Assembly: GCF_034047335.1 (NCBI RefSeq)
Contig: NZ_CP139137.1
Span: forward strand, 3,782,001-3,846,000
Source of the DNA: Chryseobacterium sp. JJR-5R
Lineage (GTDB): Bacteria > Bacteroidota > Bacteroidia > Flavobacteriales > Weeksellaceae
Reading direction: 5' to 3'
Length of the DNA stretch: 64,000 nucleotides
This document shows, in pieces, positions 63,190 to 64,000 of this stretch; the first letter of the stretch is position 1, and each line of letters begins with the position of its first letter. The position numbers and the translations under genes were made by a program. Below the pieces are notes generated by a model that did not search any database, was not told the DNA's origin, and was given only the letters and a program-made list of their open reading frames with translations.

Positions 63190-64000
63190 TTAATTAATTT
63201 GTCTTAAAGATCCTCCTGAACTTTTGCTGATCTTGGAATCAATCTCAGGATTGCCCTTGTATTTTACCGAAGCGCCTGATGAAGCCTCCACTTTGAGTTT
63301 ATCTTTCACGCCTAAGCTGATACTTGCACCTGATGAAGATTCTACATCCGCCGTGCTGATATTTAAATTTTCTGCCCTGCACATGGCTCCGCTGGTCACC
63401 TCAAATATTCCCATGCCTGCCGTTCCTTCGAGATTGGTATTGGAACCGCTCGTTCCCTTAAAAACGATTTTCCCTGAAGTTACCCCTGCTCTTATGTTTG
63501 AACCTGAATCTACGGATACATTCATGTTATCAGACACATCAAACTTTCCGTTTATATTGGATCCTGATGAAGCCTCCACATTCAAGTTGTTTTCCCGTAT
63601 GGTATTTACCACGATGAAGCTTGCCCCGGAAGTAGTCTGGATATTTTCCATGCGCGGAGACGAAACACTGACACTTAAGTTTTTAAACTTGAGGTTTTTT
63701 ACGCCTTTGTTATCAATATATATTTTTAAGATCCCGTTTTCTACTTTGGTAACCACATATTGAAGTTTATCGGCATCGGCAGTTACCTTTACGCTGGCCG
63801 GGCTTTCCTGTTTAAAAACCACATTTACCCCTGTGCTCACCTGGATTCCTGTAAAGTCCTTTACATTTCTGGATTCTACGTTCAGGTATGAAGAATTCCC
63901 CTGGGAGGAAAGATCATTTCTTGTATTGGTAACAGGATTGGTTTTCGTCTCGTTTGAATTGACAATCTTACTGATATCGTCCATGGAAAGCCTTCCGTCC
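63190..64000 (-). CDS. DUF2807 (head GIN domain) protein, 5' end outside window
   Basis: The frame is open to base 64000 (…DGRLSMDDISKIV…), so the true start lies beyond the window; the Met at 63984 is probably internal. The visible 264+ residues form a beta-helix-like DUF2807 domain with repeated SSGAS, SGSN and TSGA turns (NVEASSGSNINGKF, VEASSGASVKYKG). DUF2807 proteins are exported and probably bind envelope components. Downstream DUF4252 is likely cotranscribed. Confidence 0.8.
   Translation of the reverse strand, partial: DGRLSMDDISKIVNSNETKTNPVTNTRNDLSSQGNSSYLNVESRNVKDFTGIQVSTGVNVVFKQESPASVKVTADADKLQYVVTKVENGILKIYIDNKGVKNLKFKNLSVSVSSPRMENIQTTSGASFIVVNTIRENNLNVEASSGSNINGKFDVSDNMNVSVDSGSNIRAGVTSGKIVFKGTSGSNTNLEGTAGMGIFEVTSGAMCRAENLNISTADVESSSGASISLGVKDKLKVEASSGASVKYKGNPEIDSKISKSSGGSLRQIN

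Noticed and set aside
1..64000. tRNA, rRNA or IS transposase genes
   Set aside because: None was recognised by eye in the intergenic regions; no transposase-like protein is present. A tRNA search program would be needed to exclude a missed tRNA.

Overview
The window looks like a chromosomal segment of a Chryseobacterium-type flavobacterium (Bacteroidota, Weeksellaceae/Flavobacteriaceae). The signs are type IX secretion (T9SS) type B sorting domains, an Hcp/VgrG pair of the Bacteroidetes type VI secretion (T6SS subtype iii) kind, the Bacteroidetes promoter form TTTG-N18-21-TAnnTTTG in front of many genes, near absence of Shine-Dalgarno sequences, an IcmF-type fused mutase, and moderately AT-rich DNA with even more AT-rich patches. 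No tRNA, rRNA, CRISPR array or IS transposase was recognised.

Layout. 1-7.1 kb is housekeeping: the tail of ftsE, then on the minus strand an overlapping ribE - histidine kinase - tRNA m6A methyltransferase operon, and on the plus strand pdxA, DUF177-rpmF and accB-accC. 7.3-18.3 kb is an orphan T6SS cargo module without structural tss genes: Hcp, VgrG, a DUF3289-like protein, a small lipoprotein, an adaptor-like protein, a 1397-residue DUF4280 (PAAR-like) effector ending in a GH19-like lysozyme plus a CHAP-like amidase, a probable lipoprotein immunity protein, and the decayed 3' end of a second immunity gene. 18.4-25.0 kb has rocD followed by a cell-envelope glycan cluster (two GT2 enzymes, a NodB deacetylase, two related CgeB-like transferases, one GT4-type transferase) that becomes very AT-rich toward its end. 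25.3-30 kb holds a mannose-6-phosphate-isomerase-type cupin, gltX, accA, a small exported protein and tsf.

30.2-43.7 kb is a tandem array of four giant T9SS cargo proteins with IgGFc-binding-like heads and gliding-motility type B tails, followed by exported proteins and trmB. 47.2-49.0 kb is the rplM-rpsI-rpsB operon, whose usual partner tsf lies 17 kb away in the opposite orientation. 49.9-53.3 kb is icmF. Directly behind it sits an AT-rich islet of about 1.9 kb with two unknown genes; it ends in a second copy of the last 18 icmF codons, so it looks inserted at the icmF 3' end. 55.2-64 kb carries a Dph6-like enzyme, a PadR-controlled membrane-protein operon with a clear operator, ruvC, a DUF4407 protein, guaB, DUF4252 and DUF2807 proteins.

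Most notable are the icmF islet, the T6SS dual peptidoglycan-hydrolase module with its immunity remnant, the PadR operator placed exactly inside the promoter spacer, heptamer-built palindromic spacers at several gene junctions, and the apparent inversion that split tsf from rpsB, with related genes in inverted orientation next to both breakpoints.
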